Positions 19,109 through 26,683 of a DNA stretch of 64,000 nucleotides are shown one piece after another. The DNA is taken from assembly GCA_017467905.1 (NCBI GenBank), contig JAFUKD010000007.1, positions 1 to 64,000 on the forward strand. Direction: 5' to 3'. Within the stretch, counting starts at the first letter, position 1, and every line of letters begins with the position of its first letter. The notes below the pieces were generated by a model. The model ran no database searches, was not told the DNA's origin, and saw nothing but the letters and a program-made list of their open reading frames with translations. Source of the DNA: Phascolarctobacterium sp. (GTDB taxonomy: Bacteria; Bacillota; Negativicutes; Acidaminococcales; Acidaminococcaceae). The position numbers were made by a program, and so were the translations under genes.

Positions 19109-20410
19109 ATGGAAAAAATTTGGCAAGCTGCCCAAGCCTTGCAGGAAGAAATGGTTGCAAGGCGTAGGGATTTACACAAGCATCCGGAAACAGGCTGGAC
19201 AGAATTTAGAACTGCCAGCATGGTTGTAAAGGAATTGGAAAAATTAGGTTACACTGTTACTTACGGTGCAGAGGTTGTGGATGAGGCTTCTATGATGGGC
19301 GTACCGAGTGCGGCAGATTTGGAGAAATATATGGAGCGCGCCATTAGTGAGGGAGCAGATCCGGAAGTTGTCGCAAAAATGTTAGGTGGCAAAACCGGTG
19401 TGGTTGCTGTTTTGGACAGTGGCAAGCCGGGTAAAACTGTTGGCTTCCGTTTTGATATGGACTGCAACGATGTGGAAGAGGATTCCGGCGCAAGCCATCG
19501 TCCTGCGCAAGAAGGCTTTGGCTCCTGCCATGCTAATGCAATGCACGCTTGCGGTCATGATGGTCACGTTACTATTGGCTTGGCTGTGGCGAAGCTGTTG
19601 GCTGCGCACAAGGATGAGCTGGTTGGCAAGGTTAAGCTTATCTTCCAGCCTGCGGAAGAAGGGGTGCGCGGCGCCTACGCCATGATTAACGCAGGCGTAG
19701 CAGATGACATTGATTACTTCTTTGGCGGACACATTGCTTTCAAGGCAACTAACGACGACAGCCTGGTATGTCTTACTGACGGGTTCCTTGCTACTACGAA
19801 GCTTGATGCAGTTTATAAGGGAGTTTCTTCCCACGCAGGCTTGGCTCCGGAGCAAGGTAAGAACGCACTGCTGGCTGCGGCGCAGGCAAGCATTTCCCTG
19901 CACAGCATTTCCCGTCATGGCAAAGGCGCTTCCCGCATCAACGTTGGTGTGCTGAATGCAGGCACTGGTCGTAACGTACTGCCTGATATTGCAGTTCTGA
20001 AAATGGAAACCCGTGGTGCTACTACGGAAATTAACGAGTTTATGGTGGGCGAAGCAAAGCGCATGCTGCAAGCGGCGGCAGACTTGTACGACGTAAGCGT
20101 AACGGTTACTAAAGCCGGAAGCGCCCCTGCGTGCGTAGCAGATTTTGAGCTGGCGAAAGAGGTTGCGCAAATTGCTAAGGCTTCTGCTCAATATAAAGAA
20201 ATCATAGATTACATGGATATGGGTGGCAGTGAGGACTGTGCTTACTTTATGGAACGGGTACAGCAAAAGGGTGGACGTGCTATTTATATGATGTATGGCG
20301 CGAGCATTGCTGCAGGTCATCATAATAATCATTTTGATTTCAACGAAGCTTGCTTGTGGAAATCTGCAGGCTTGCTTACGATCTTAGCGCTTACCTACAC
20401 TAAAAAATGA
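19109..20410 (+). CDS. M20 family amidohydrolase, AbgA-like
   Basis: Metallopeptidase of 433 residues, di-metal M20D family. Visible are the N-terminal RRDLHKHPETGWTEFRT, the metal-site HACGHDGHV, the catalytic PAEEG, the dimerisation-domain SSHAGLAPEQGKNALLAAA, GTGRNVLPDIA and the final GHHNNHFDFNE. The segment DVEEDSGASHRPAQEGF before the metal site and the length match the A subunit of p-aminobenzoyl-glutamate hydrolase more than simple hippurate hydrolases. AbgA normally works with AbgB; no AbgB or AbgT gene is adjacent, so the substrate here is uncertain. Confidence 0.8.
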   Translation: MEKIWQAAQALQEEMVARRRDLHKHPETGWTEFRTASMVVKELEKLGYTVTYGAEVVDEASMMGVPSAADLEKYMERAISEGADPEVVAKMLGGKTGVVAVLDSGKPGKTVGFRFDMDCNDVEEDSGASHRPAQEGFGSCHANAMHACGHDGHVTIGLAVAKLLAAHKDELVGKVKLIFQPAEEGVRGAYAMINAGVADDIDYFFGGHIAFKATNDDSLVCLTDGFLATTKLDAVYKGVSSHAGLAPEQGKNALLAAAQASISLHSISRHGKGASRINVGVLNAGTGRNVLPDIAVLKMETRGATTEINEFMVGEAKRMLQAAADLYDVSVTVTKAGSAPACVADFELAKEVAQIAKASAQYKEIIDYMDMGGSEDCAYFMERVQQKGGRAIYMMYGASIAAGHHNNHFDFNEACLWKSAGLLTILALTYTKK

Positions 20411-20497
20411 TTCACCACAATTTATCTGGCTTGACAAGCTTTAGACATAAATTTTTGTTATGCTTGTGCCTGAGATATCAATGTGGAGGAACAGTAT

Positions 20498-21118
20498 ATG
20501 TATTTAATGAAGAAAATTTTATTACTTGCTTCCTGCAGTGCCTTGCTTGTAGTAGGTGGTGCGGTGGCAAATGCTAACAGTTTTGAAAATAATAGCTTGC
20601 CCCTAAGCAAAATTGGGCAAGCCAGGGTGGTACAAGAGGTGCAGTTCACTACCGGAAAGATTTTAGAAGTTAAAGACAATATGGTGGTGGTAAAGGGCGA
20701 GCGCGGTATTGTTGCAGCCTTGCTGAACGATGAAACCTATTTGCTGAACGGAAAGAACGGTAAGGCAAAAAAGCTGAGCAGTTTTAAAGTAGGCAAGGAG
20801 GTTACAGTGTACCATTCTCCTAAAATGACAAGAAGCATTCCTGCTCAAACCCAGGCCTATGCAATTATCTTAGGTGATAACGATGTAAAGCAGGGTAAGT
20901 TTTTTGTGGTTGATCAGGTTACTCCTTCTGAAAATGGAGAGTATGTAAGCGTGATGGATAGCAGCCACAGCCTTATCGCTACTGTTGACAAGAAGGCTTA
21001 CAGGCATTATTCGCAAATCAAAGCGGGGGATAAGCTGTTAGTGTGGTACGATATGATGACAATGAGTTTGCCGGCAAGGACTAACGCACAAAAAGTTGTT
21101 GTTCTGCCGCAAAATTAA
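20498..21118 (+). CDS. Secreted protein with an internal duplication
   Basis: Unrecognised 206-residue protein. A signal peptide (KKILLLASCSALLVVGGAVANA) is clear; whether the SCS serves as a lipobox is doubtful. The mature part consists of two similar units of about 75 residues: GKILEV...VGKEVTVYHSPKMTRSIPAQ and GKFFVV...AGDKLLVWYDMMTMSLPAR, each ending in a hydrophobic strand (AYAIIL, KVVVL). This looks like two small beta-barrel domains. GGAGG at 20484-20488 supports the ATG. It probably acts in the periplasm; the function is unknown. Confidence 0.65.
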   Translation: MYLMKKILLLASCSALLVVGGAVANANSFENNSLPLSKIGQARVVQEVQFTTGKILEVKDNMVVVKGERGIVAALLNDETYLLNGKNGKAKKLSSFKVGKEVTVYHSPKMTRSIPAQTQAYAIILGDNDVKQGKFFVVDQVTPSENGEYVSVMDSSHSLIATVDKKAYRHYSQIKAGDKLLVWYDMMTMSLPARTNAQKVVVLPQN

Positions 21119-21139
21119 ATGTAGAAGGGATTGTTTGTG

Positions 21140-21784
21140 ATGAAAATTTTTATGGATACCGCCAATGTGGAAGAGATTGCCAAGTTTGTAGATTGGGGTG
21201 TTGTGTACGGTGTTACTACTAACCCCAGCTTGATTGCGAAAACAGGACGTACCCAAGCAGAGGTTATTCCTGAAATTGCGAGCTTGGTGGAAGGACCTGT
21301 TAGTGCGGAGGTTATCAGCACTGAATGTGAAGGCATGGTAGAAGAGGCACGTAAGCTGGTACAAATTGCTAAAAACATTGTAATTAAAATTCCCTGCATT
21401 CCCGAAGGCTTGAAGGCTGTTAAGATTTTGAGCGCAGAAGGTATTAAGACCAACGTAACTTTAATCTTTAGCATGTCACAAGCTCTGCTGGCTGCGCGTG
21501 CAGGCGCAACCTATGTTAGTCCCTTTATTGGGCGCTTGGATGATATCGGGGAAGATGGCGTGCTCTTGGTAAAAAATATTGTGCAAGCTTTTAATAACTA
21601 TGGCATTACCACCGAGGTAATTGCCGCAAGTATCCGCAATTTGGAACATGTTGATGCGGTGATGCTTGCCGGTTGCCAAATTGCAACCATTCCTACTAAG
21701 GTGCTTGAGCAAATGGTGAAGCATCAGCTTACTGACAAGGGCTTGGCTCAATTTCTGGCAGATTACCAAAATAGCTTGAAGTAA
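21140..21784 (+). CDS. Transaldolase-like / fructose-6-phosphate aldolase (MipB/TalC family)
   Basis: Cytoplasmic class I aldolase of 214 residues, the short single-domain type. Visible: [38 protein letters not shown] with the Schiff-base lysine in this region, [19 protein letters not shown] and [11 protein letters not shown]. Short members act as transaldolase or as fructose-6-phosphate aldolase; motifs alone do not separate them. ATG 21140 follows GAAGGGA. It may supply erythrose-4-phosphate for the aromatic operon nearby, an inference from pathway only. Confidence 0.85.
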   Translation: MKIFMDTANVEEIAKFVDWGVVYGVTTNPSLIAKTGRTQAEVIPEIASLVEGPVSAEVISTECEGMVEEARKLVQIAKNIVIKIPCIPEGLKAVKILSAEGIKTNVTLIFSMSQALLAARAGATYVSPFIGRLDDIGEDGVLLVKNIVQAFNNYGITTEVIAASIRNLEHVDAVMLAGCQIATIPTKVLEQMVKHQLTDKGLAQFLADYQNSLK

Positions 21785-21836
21785 TTTTTTCCTGCCAAAA
21801 TGCTTTTATAAGATGTCTTTTTGTAGGGTGTTTCTC

Positions 21837-21864
21837 TTGACTTTTCAATGATAATAAGTATAAT
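21837..21864 (+). promoter_or_regulatory. Promoter of perR-rbr
   Basis: TTGACT at 21837-21842, 16-base spacer, TATAAT at 21859-21864. Confidence 0.75.
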
Positions 21865-21880
21865 TCTAATTAAGAATTAT
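21860..21880 (+). promoter_or_regulatory. PerR/Fur-type operator
   Basis: Palindrome ATAATTCT-AATTA-AGAATTAT overlaps the -10 box and start region. The ATAATTNTAATTA pattern is close to the known Per box TTATAATTATTATAA. Autorepression by the gene product is the simplest reading. Confidence 0.65.
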
Positions 21881-21900
21881 TTTTATAAAGGATGGTGCAA

Positions 21901-22305
21901 ATGGCAAAGAGAAATACTATTCAAAGACAGCTTGTTATCGCAGCTGTGCGTTTTTTGGCAGATCATCCCACTGCTGAAGAAGTGTATGATCGTATTACCA
22001 TGGAATATCCTGATATCAGCAAAGGGACTGTGTATCGAAACCTGAACTCTTTGGTTGAAAGCGGCTTGTTGGGTAAGGTTTCTGTTCCTAGCGGTGCGGA
22101 TCGTTTTGACCATATTTTGGCAAGACACTACCATATTAAATGCATTCATTGCGGCAAATTTATGAATGTAGAAAACTTTGATTACTTCCATGACCTTGAC
22201 CAAAAGGTTGCAGCTGTAACTGATTATAAAATGGAACACCATGATATCGTGTTTAGCGGCTTGTGTCCTGAATGTCAAAAGATGGAGGAGGCAAAGGCTA
22301 AATAA
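21901..22305 (+). CDS. perR: Fur-family peroxide regulator PerR
   Basis: Metal-dependent repressor of 134 residues. N-terminal winged helix with [11 protein letters not shown] and [17 protein letters not shown]-terminal metal/dimer domain with [13 protein letters not shown] and the second pair CPEC near the end, giving the CxxC...CxxC zinc site. The histidines [10 protein letters not shown] fit the regulatory metal site that senses peroxide in PerR. It lies directly upstream of rubrerythrin and has a Per-box-like palindrome over its promoter, which favours PerR over Fur or Zur. Confidence 0.88.
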   Translation: MAKRNTIQRQLVIAAVRFLADHPTAEEVYDRITMEYPDISKGTVYRNLNSLVESGLLGKVSVPSGADRFDHILARHYHIKCIHCGKFMNVENFDYFHDLDQKVAAVTDYKMEHHDIVFSGLCPECQKMEEAKAK

Positions 22306-22352
22306 ATCACAATGGCTGTTGTGCCATGAATAATTATCTGGAGGAGAATATT

Positions 22353-22892
22353 ATGGAATTGAAAGGTAGCAAAACTGAACAAAACTTGTGGACTGCATTT
22401 GCAGGCGAATCTCAAGCAAGAGTAAAATATGGCTATTATGCAAGTGCAGCAAAAAAAGAAGGCTACAACCAAATCGCAGCTTTCTTTGAAGAAACTTCCG
22501 GTAACGAAAAAGAACATGCTAAACTGTGGTTCAAAGCTTTGCATGACGGCAAGATTCCCAGCACTATCGAAAATCTGAAAGATGCTGCTGCTGGCGAAAA
22601 CTATGAATGGACCGAAATGTATGCAGAATTTGCTAAGACTGCTAAAGAAGAAGGCTTTACCAAATTGGCAATGCTCTTTGAAGAAGTTGGCAAGATTGAA
22701 AAAGAACACGAAGAAAGATATCGTGCATTGCTTGCTAATATTGAAAATGACCGTGTATTCCAACGTGAAGAAAAACAAGTTTGGATTTGCACTAACTGCG
22801 GCAAAATTATTGTGAGCGAAAAGGCTCCGGAAAAATGCCCGGTTTGCGACCATCCGAAAGGATACTTCCAAATTCGCGTTGTAAATTACTAA
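22353..22892 (+). CDS. rbr: Rubrerythrin
   Basis: Cytoplasmic peroxidase of anaerobes, 179 residues: N-terminal four-helix diiron domain with ExxH-type ligands ([39 protein letters not shown]) and a C-terminal rubredoxin domain (CTNCG and [11 protein letters not shown]). It reduces hydrogen peroxide with electrons from rubredoxin, encoded at 11791 in this window. GGAGGAG precedes the ATG at 22353. Downstream of perR in the same transcript, so it is probably induced by peroxide. Confidence 0.95.
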   Translation: MELKGSKTEQNLWTAFAGESQARVKYGYYASAAKKEGYNQIAAFFEETSGNEKEHAKLWFKALHDGKIPSTIENLKDAAAGENYEWTEMYAEFAKTAKEEGFTKLAMLFEEVGKIEKEHEERYRALLANIENDRVFQREEKQVWICTNCGKIIVSEKAPEKCPVCDHPKGYFQIRVVNY

Positions 22893-22900
22893 GACGCAGC

Positions 22901-22936
22901 AAGAGACTGGGGTGGTTTTACTCCGGTCTCTTTTTT
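22901..22936 (+). terminator. Terminator of perR-rbr
   Basis: AAGAGAC-TGG arm pairs with CCG-GTCTCTT, followed by TTTTTT. Confidence 0.85.
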
Positions 22937-22957
22937 ACAGGTGTGATGTAGATTTAT

Positions 22958-22975
22958 GTGTAAAGAAGTTTACAC
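22958..22975. promoter_or_regulatory. Palindromic operator candidate upstream of the aromatic operon
   Basis: Perfect palindrome GTGTAAA-GAAG-TTTACAC, 45 bases before the -35 box. The core GTAAA-GAAG-TTTAC recurs upstream of the aminotransferase gene (41110-41123). It resembles a TyrR box (TGTAAA-N6-TTTACA) but has a four-base centre. Confidence 0.5.
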
Positions 22976-23020
22976 TTATACGCGGTGTAGAAGATTACAA
23001 AAGAAAATATTGCATTTTAC

Positions 23021-23049
23021 TTGACTGTTGTACACTAAAAGTATAGAAT
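23021..23049 (+). promoter_or_regulatory. Promoter of the aromatic amino acid operon
   Basis: TTGACT at 23021-23026, 17-base spacer, TAGAAT at 23044-23049. Transcription from about 23056 gives a leader of some 370 bases before the first structural gene. Confidence 0.75.
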
Positions 23050-23103
23050 TACTTTAATAGCTTTTGAACACAAAGGCGTAATCTTTTTTGCAGGTGAAAG
23101 AAA

Positions 23104-23214
23104 ATGGACATTGTTTTAAGAAACACTGCAGTTGAATACGGCTACTTTGCACCGGACTTTAGCTTTTACTTTAGCACCGGCTTTTTTGCTTGCCAAAATT
23201 CATACGCAGATTAA
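23104..23214 (+). CDS. Phe/Tyr leader peptide of the aromatic operon attenuator
   Basis: A 36-codon frame starting ATG with AGGTGA six bases upstream. The peptide has six Phe and four Tyr, clustered as YGYFAPDFSFYFSTGFF. It is followed by a small hairpin (GTGATG-GAA-CATCAC, 23234-23248) and an intrinsic terminator at 23271. This matches the known plan of translational attenuation leaders such as pheL: shortage of charged tRNA-Phe or tRNA-Tyr stalls the ribosome and favours read-through. GCCTTT at 23226-23231 can pair with AAGGGC at 23269-23274 as an antiterminator; a ribosome at the stop codon would cover it. The pairing is my inference. Confidence 0.75.
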   Translation: MDIVLRNTAVEYGYFAPDFSFYFSTGFFACQNSYAD

Positions 23215-23270
23215 TCGTAAACAGTGCCTTTTGGTGATGGAACATCACAGTGAAGAATATGTTTTTGCAA

Positions 23271-23300
23271 GGGCTCTCTTACGAGAGCCCTTTTTATTTT
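23271..23300 (+). terminator. Attenuator terminator of the aromatic operon
   Basis: Perfect eight-base stem GGGCTCTC / GAGAGCCC, loop TTAC, tail TTTTTATTTT. It lies between the leader peptide and the first DAHP synthase gene, so it acts inside the operon leader. Confidence 0.85.
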
Positions 23301-23429
23301 AAGCGAGCGGCGATACATTACCTAGGGAGGTAAACAATCGTGGTGGTAAGCTTATAAGAATGATACTTAAAGCATCATCTGCATGTTAAAAAATTAAGCT
23401 TACATGAATGACAAAGGAGAGATAATTTT

Positions 23430-24443
23430 ATGGTAATCGTATTCAAACCTAATGCACCCCAAGAAACTAAAGTTAATATTAAACAAAACCTTGAAAGCCA
23501 AGGCTATATGATTAATGAAATCAATGGTATCAATACCACTATTTACGGCATCATCGGTGATACCAGCGCATTAGATATTAATATGCTGCGTATTCATGAC
23601 TGCGTAGAAAAGGTTTTGCGCGTATCCGAACCTTTCAAACGTGCTAACCGTGCTTTCCATCCGGATGACAGCGTTGTTAATGTTTCCGGTGTACCTGTTG
23701 GCGGCCGCAAAATTCAAGTTATCGCAGGTCCCTGCTCTGTTGAAAGCCAAGATCAAGTTGTAACCGTCGCTAAATCTGTAAAGCTTGGCGGTGCAACCTT
23801 GATGCGCGGTGGCGCTTTCAAACCCAGAACTTCCCCGTATTCCTTCCAAGGCTTGAAGGAATTGGGTCTTGATTACTTGAAGGCAGCAAGAGAAGAAACC
23901 GGCTTGCCCATCGTAACTGAAATTATGAGCGCTGATAAAATTGAACGCTTCGTAGAAGACGTTGACCTGATTCAAGTTGGCGCACGCAATATGCAAAACT
24001 TTGAACTGCTTAAAGAGCTGGGCAAAACCCGTACTCCGATTTTGTTGAAACGTGGTCTTTCTGCAACCATCGAAGAATGGATTATGTCCGCAGAATACAT
24101 AATGGCTGGCGGTAACGAGAACGTTATCCTGTGTGAACGCGGTATCCGTACCTTTGAACATTATACCCGCAACACTTTAGACCTGAGTGCGATTCCGGCA
24201 GTTAAAAAATTGAGCCACTTACCGGTAATCGTAGACCCGTCCCATGCAGCTGGCATGTGGTGGATGGTAGAGCCTTTGGCAAAGGCAGCAGTTGCTGTTG
24301 GCGCTGACGGCTTGTTGATTGAAGTACATAATGATCCTGAACATGCTTTGTGTGACGGTGCGCAATCCTTAAAACCGGAACGCTTCGCACGCTTGATGGG
24401 CGAACTGAAAGGTATTGCTCAAATCGTAGGTCGCGACCTCTAA
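23430..24443 (+). CDS. aroF: DAHP synthase, type I-beta, copy 1
   Basis: First enzyme of the shikimate pathway, joining phosphoenolpyruvate and erythrose-4-phosphate; 337 residues. Residues 1-75 form the ferredoxin-like N-terminal domain (MVIVFKPNAPQETK), which in type I-beta enzymes such as that of Thermotoga binds Tyr/Phe. The TIM-barrel follows: AGPCSVES, RGGAFKPRTSPYSFQG, KIERFVEDVD, VGARNMQNFELL, LLKRGLSATIEEW, DPSHAAG. GGAGAG precedes the ATG. It is the first structural gene after the attenuator. A second copy with a nearly identical barrel but more divergent N-domain follows. Confidence 0.94.
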   Translation: MVIVFKPNAPQETKVNIKQNLESQGYMINEINGINTTIYGIIGDTSALDINMLRIHDCVEKVLRVSEPFKRANRAFHPDDSVVNVSGVPVGGRKIQVIAGPCSVESQDQVVTVAKSVKLGGATLMRGGAFKPRTSPYSFQGLKELGLDYLKAAREETGLPIVTEIMSADKIERFVEDVDLIQVGARNMQNFELLKELGKTRTPILLKRGLSATIEEWIMSAEYIMAGGNENVILCERGIRTFEHYTRNTLDLSAIPAVKKLSHLPVIVDPSHAAGMWWMVEPLAKAAVAVGADGLLIEVHNDPEHALCDGAQSLKPERFARLMGELKGIAQIVGRDL

Positions 24444-24454
24444 TTAAAAAACAT

Positions 24455-24495
24455 GCTTCCCTAATAGGAGAGCTGTCACGAAAGTGACTGAGGAG
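24455..24495 (+). repeat. Double-hairpin interspersed repeat, copy 2
   Basis: GCTTCCC-TAAT-AGGAGAGC, then GTCAC-GAAA-GTGAC and TGAGGAG, related to the copies at 6971 and 60165. The rest of the 143-base gap between the two DAHP synthase genes holds another hairpin (CTATATTAAGC / GCTTAAGCTATAG, near 24513-24541) flanked by direct repeats TAGAATTGTAG. Confidence 0.65.
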
Positions 24496-24586
24496 TTCGT
24501 AGAATTGTAGTTGTCTATATTAAGCTTTCGCTTAAGCTATAGAGTAGTATTGTAGAATTGTAGGATAGTAAAGGAGCGAACTGATT

Positions 24587-25600
24587 ATGATTATTGTATT
24601 TAAACCCAATGTACCCGAAGAAGCAAAATTAAAGGTAAGAGCAAAATTGGAAGGTAATGGCTTCCAAATTCATGAAAGTAATGGCTTGAACGTTACTTTA
24701 TACGGCATTGTAGGTGATACCAGTGCTTTTGATATGCGTACCTTGATTTCTGATGAATGTATTGAAAAGATTATGCGCGTGCAAGAACCCTTTAAACGTG
24801 CTAATCGCATGTTCCATCCAGAAGATAGCATTGTGGATGTTGCAGGCGTACCCATTGGCGGACGTAAGATTCAGGTTATTGCAGGTCCTTGTTCTGTTGA
24901 AAGTGTTGAGCAGGTAACTTCTGTGGCACAATCCGTTAAGGAAGCAGGCGCAACCCTGATGCGTGGCGGTGCTTTCAAACCGCGTACTTCCCCGTACTCT
25001 TTCCAGGGCTTGAAGGAATTGGGTTTAGATTACTTGAAAGAGGCAAGAGCTAAAACCGGCTTGCCTATTGTAACTGAAATTATGAGTGCCGATAAAATTG
25101 AACGCTTTGTAGAAGACGTGGATTTAATTCAGGTTGGTGCTCGCAATATGCAAAACTTTGAGCTGCTTAAAGAGCTGGGCAAGACCCGCACACCTATTTT
25201 GCTGAAACGTGGTCTTTCTGCAACTATCGAAGAATGGATTATGTCTGCCGAATACATTATGGCGGGCGGTAATGAAAACGTTATTCTGTGTGAACGTGGT
25301 GTGCGTACCTTTGAAACCTACACCCGCAACACGCTGGATTTAAGTGCGATTCCGGCGGCGAAAAAGCTAAGCCATTTACCTGTAATCGTAGACCCGTCCC
25401 ATGCTGCAGGCTTGTGGTGGATGGTAGACCCCTTGGCTAAAGCAGCAGTTGCTGTTGGCGCCGATGGTTTGTTGATTGAAGTACACAACGATCCGGAGCA
25501 TGCCCTGTGTGATGGCGCACAATCCTTGAAGCCTTCCCGCTTTGCTAACTTGATGACAGAGCTGAAGGGGATTGCGCAAATTGTTGGCAGAGAACTGTAA
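24587..25600 (+). CDS. aroF: DAHP synthase, type I-beta, copy 2
   Basis: Tandem paralogue of the preceding gene with the same length, 337 residues, and the same reaction. From about residue 85 on the two proteins differ at few positions, while the N-terminal domains (residues 1-80) differ much more (MIIVFKPNVPEEAKLKVRAK against MVIVFKPNAPQETKVNIKQN). Unequal constraint or gene conversion on the barrel would explain this. The natural inference is two isozymes with different feedback specificity (for example Tyr and Phe), since the N-domain is the allosteric site. AAAGGAG precedes the ATG. Confidence 0.93.
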   Translation: MIIVFKPNVPEEAKLKVRAKLEGNGFQIHESNGLNVTLYGIVGDTSAFDMRTLISDECIEKIMRVQEPFKRANRMFHPEDSIVDVAGVPIGGRKIQVIAGPCSVESVEQVTSVAQSVKEAGATLMRGGAFKPRTSPYSFQGLKELGLDYLKEARAKTGLPIVTEIMSADKIERFVEDVDLIQVGARNMQNFELLKELGKTRTPILLKRGLSATIEEWIMSAEYIMAGGNENVILCERGVRTFETYTRNTLDLSAIPAAKKLSHLPVIVDPSHAAGLWWMVDPLAKAAVAVGADGLLIEVHNDPEHALCDGAQSLKPSRFANLMTELKGIAQIVGREL

Positions 25601-25618
25601 GACAGCGAGGGAAATAAC

Positions 25619-26683
25619 GTGATAATTGTATTTAAACCCAATACTCCTGATGAAGATAAGCTAAGGGTAAAGGGAAAGTTAGAGGAACGTGGATTTTTAG
25701 TTCACGAAAGTAACGGTGTCAATATTACTCTCTTTGGTGTTGTTGGCGATACCAGCAATTTTGATGAACATACTTTAAATGAAGATGATGTCATTGAAAA
25801 GGTTGTGCATATTCAAAAGCGTTCCCGCAGTACTAATTGGCAGCAGTTGAAATTTGCCATTATCGGTATGGGGCTTATTGGCGGTTCTTACGCCAAAGCC
25901 CTACGCCGTTTGGGTGTCAAGAACATTGTGGCAGTGGAAATCAACGAAGCAGTAGCATTGCAGGCGCAAAGATTGGAACTTGCCAATCCGGTGCTGACTG
26001 CTCCCAATGAAAAGCTAAAGGATGCTGATGTCATTATCTGTGCTATTTATCCGGAAGGTGTTGTACCCTTTTTGCGTGACAACGTACAGTTTTTCAAGGA
26101 TGATGTGCTGATTACAGATGTTTCCGGAATCAAGAGGAACTTAGCGAAGGAAGCGCAAGCAGAGCTGAAGGCAGGAATGGAGTTTATCTCCGGTCATCCT
26201 ATGGCGGGGCGTCAAAGCAGTGGCTTAGAAATGTCCGAAGCAGAAATTTTCCAGGGTGCCAACTATATTATTGTGCCTGAAAAGCATAACCGCGAGGAAT
26301 CTATTGAGTGGCTGGAAAAATTTGCTTTAGCTTTGGGGTGCAGGCATACGGTGCGCGTAACCCCGGAAGAGCATGACCGGACTATTGCCTTTACCAGCAA
26401 CCTGACTCACATTACAGCTGTGGCGTTGATGAACAGTGCTTCCTATAATGAAAAGACCAAGTACTTTGTTGCCGGAAGCTTCCGTGATGGAACCCGTGTA
26501 GCAGATATCAACCCGGAATTGTGGTGCAGCTTGTTCATGGCGAACAAGGAAAAGGTTGCCGACGAAATAGATAAGTATATTGAACAGCTTGACCTGTGGA
26601 GCAAGGCTTTGCGCGCAGGTGATGGCGAGCAGATGAAGGACATGATGCGTGTTGCTGCCGCCAGAAGAAAGGAACTCTACTAA
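25619..26683 (+). CDS. tyrA: Prephenate dehydrogenase with N-terminal DAHP-synthase regulatory domain
   Basis: 354-residue fusion. Residues 1-75 (MIIVFKPNTPDEDKLRVKGK, VHESNGVNITLFGVVGDTS) are homologous to the N-domain of the two DAHP synthases just upstream. From residue 79 the protein is a TyrA enzyme that oxidatively decarboxylates prephenate with NAD(P)+: Rossmann motif IIGMGLIGGSYAKAL, ISGHPMAGRQSSGLE, and HDRTIAFTSNLTHITA with the catalytic His. The usual C-terminal ACT domain of Firmicute TyrA is absent. GTG start with CGAGGGA upstream. The fused domain probably lets Tyr or Phe control the enzyme; this is an inference. Confidence 0.9.
   Translation: MIIVFKPNTPDEDKLRVKGKLEERGFLVHESNGVNITLFGVVGDTSNFDEHTLNEDDVIEKVVHIQKRSRSTNWQQLKFAIIGMGLIGGSYAKALRRLGVKNIVAVEINEAVALQAQRLELANPVLTAPNEKLKDADVIICAIYPEGVVPFLRDNVQFFKDDVLITDVSGIKRNLAKEAQAELKAGMEFISGHPMAGRQSSGLEMSEAEIFQGANYIIVPEKHNREESIEWLEKFALALGCRHTVRVTPEEHDRTIAFTSNLTHITAVALMNSASYNEKTKYFVAGSFRDGTRVADINPELWCSLFMANKEKVADEIDKYIEQLDLWSKALRAGDGEQMKDMMRVAAARRKELY

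Noticed and set aside
19382-20332. Long minus-strand frame opposite the AbgA-like gene
   Set aside because: Antisense shadow with unusual residue composition and no recognisable motif.
22958-22975. TyrR box before the aromatic operon
   Set aside because: The palindrome has the TGTAAA/TTTACA arms but a four-base centre instead of six, and no TyrR gene is visible here; only a generic operator is claimed.
23056-23429. T-box riboswitch in the long leader of the aromatic operon
   Set aside because: No T-box sequence or specifier-loop arrangement could be found, whereas a translated Phe/Tyr-rich frame with terminator is clear.
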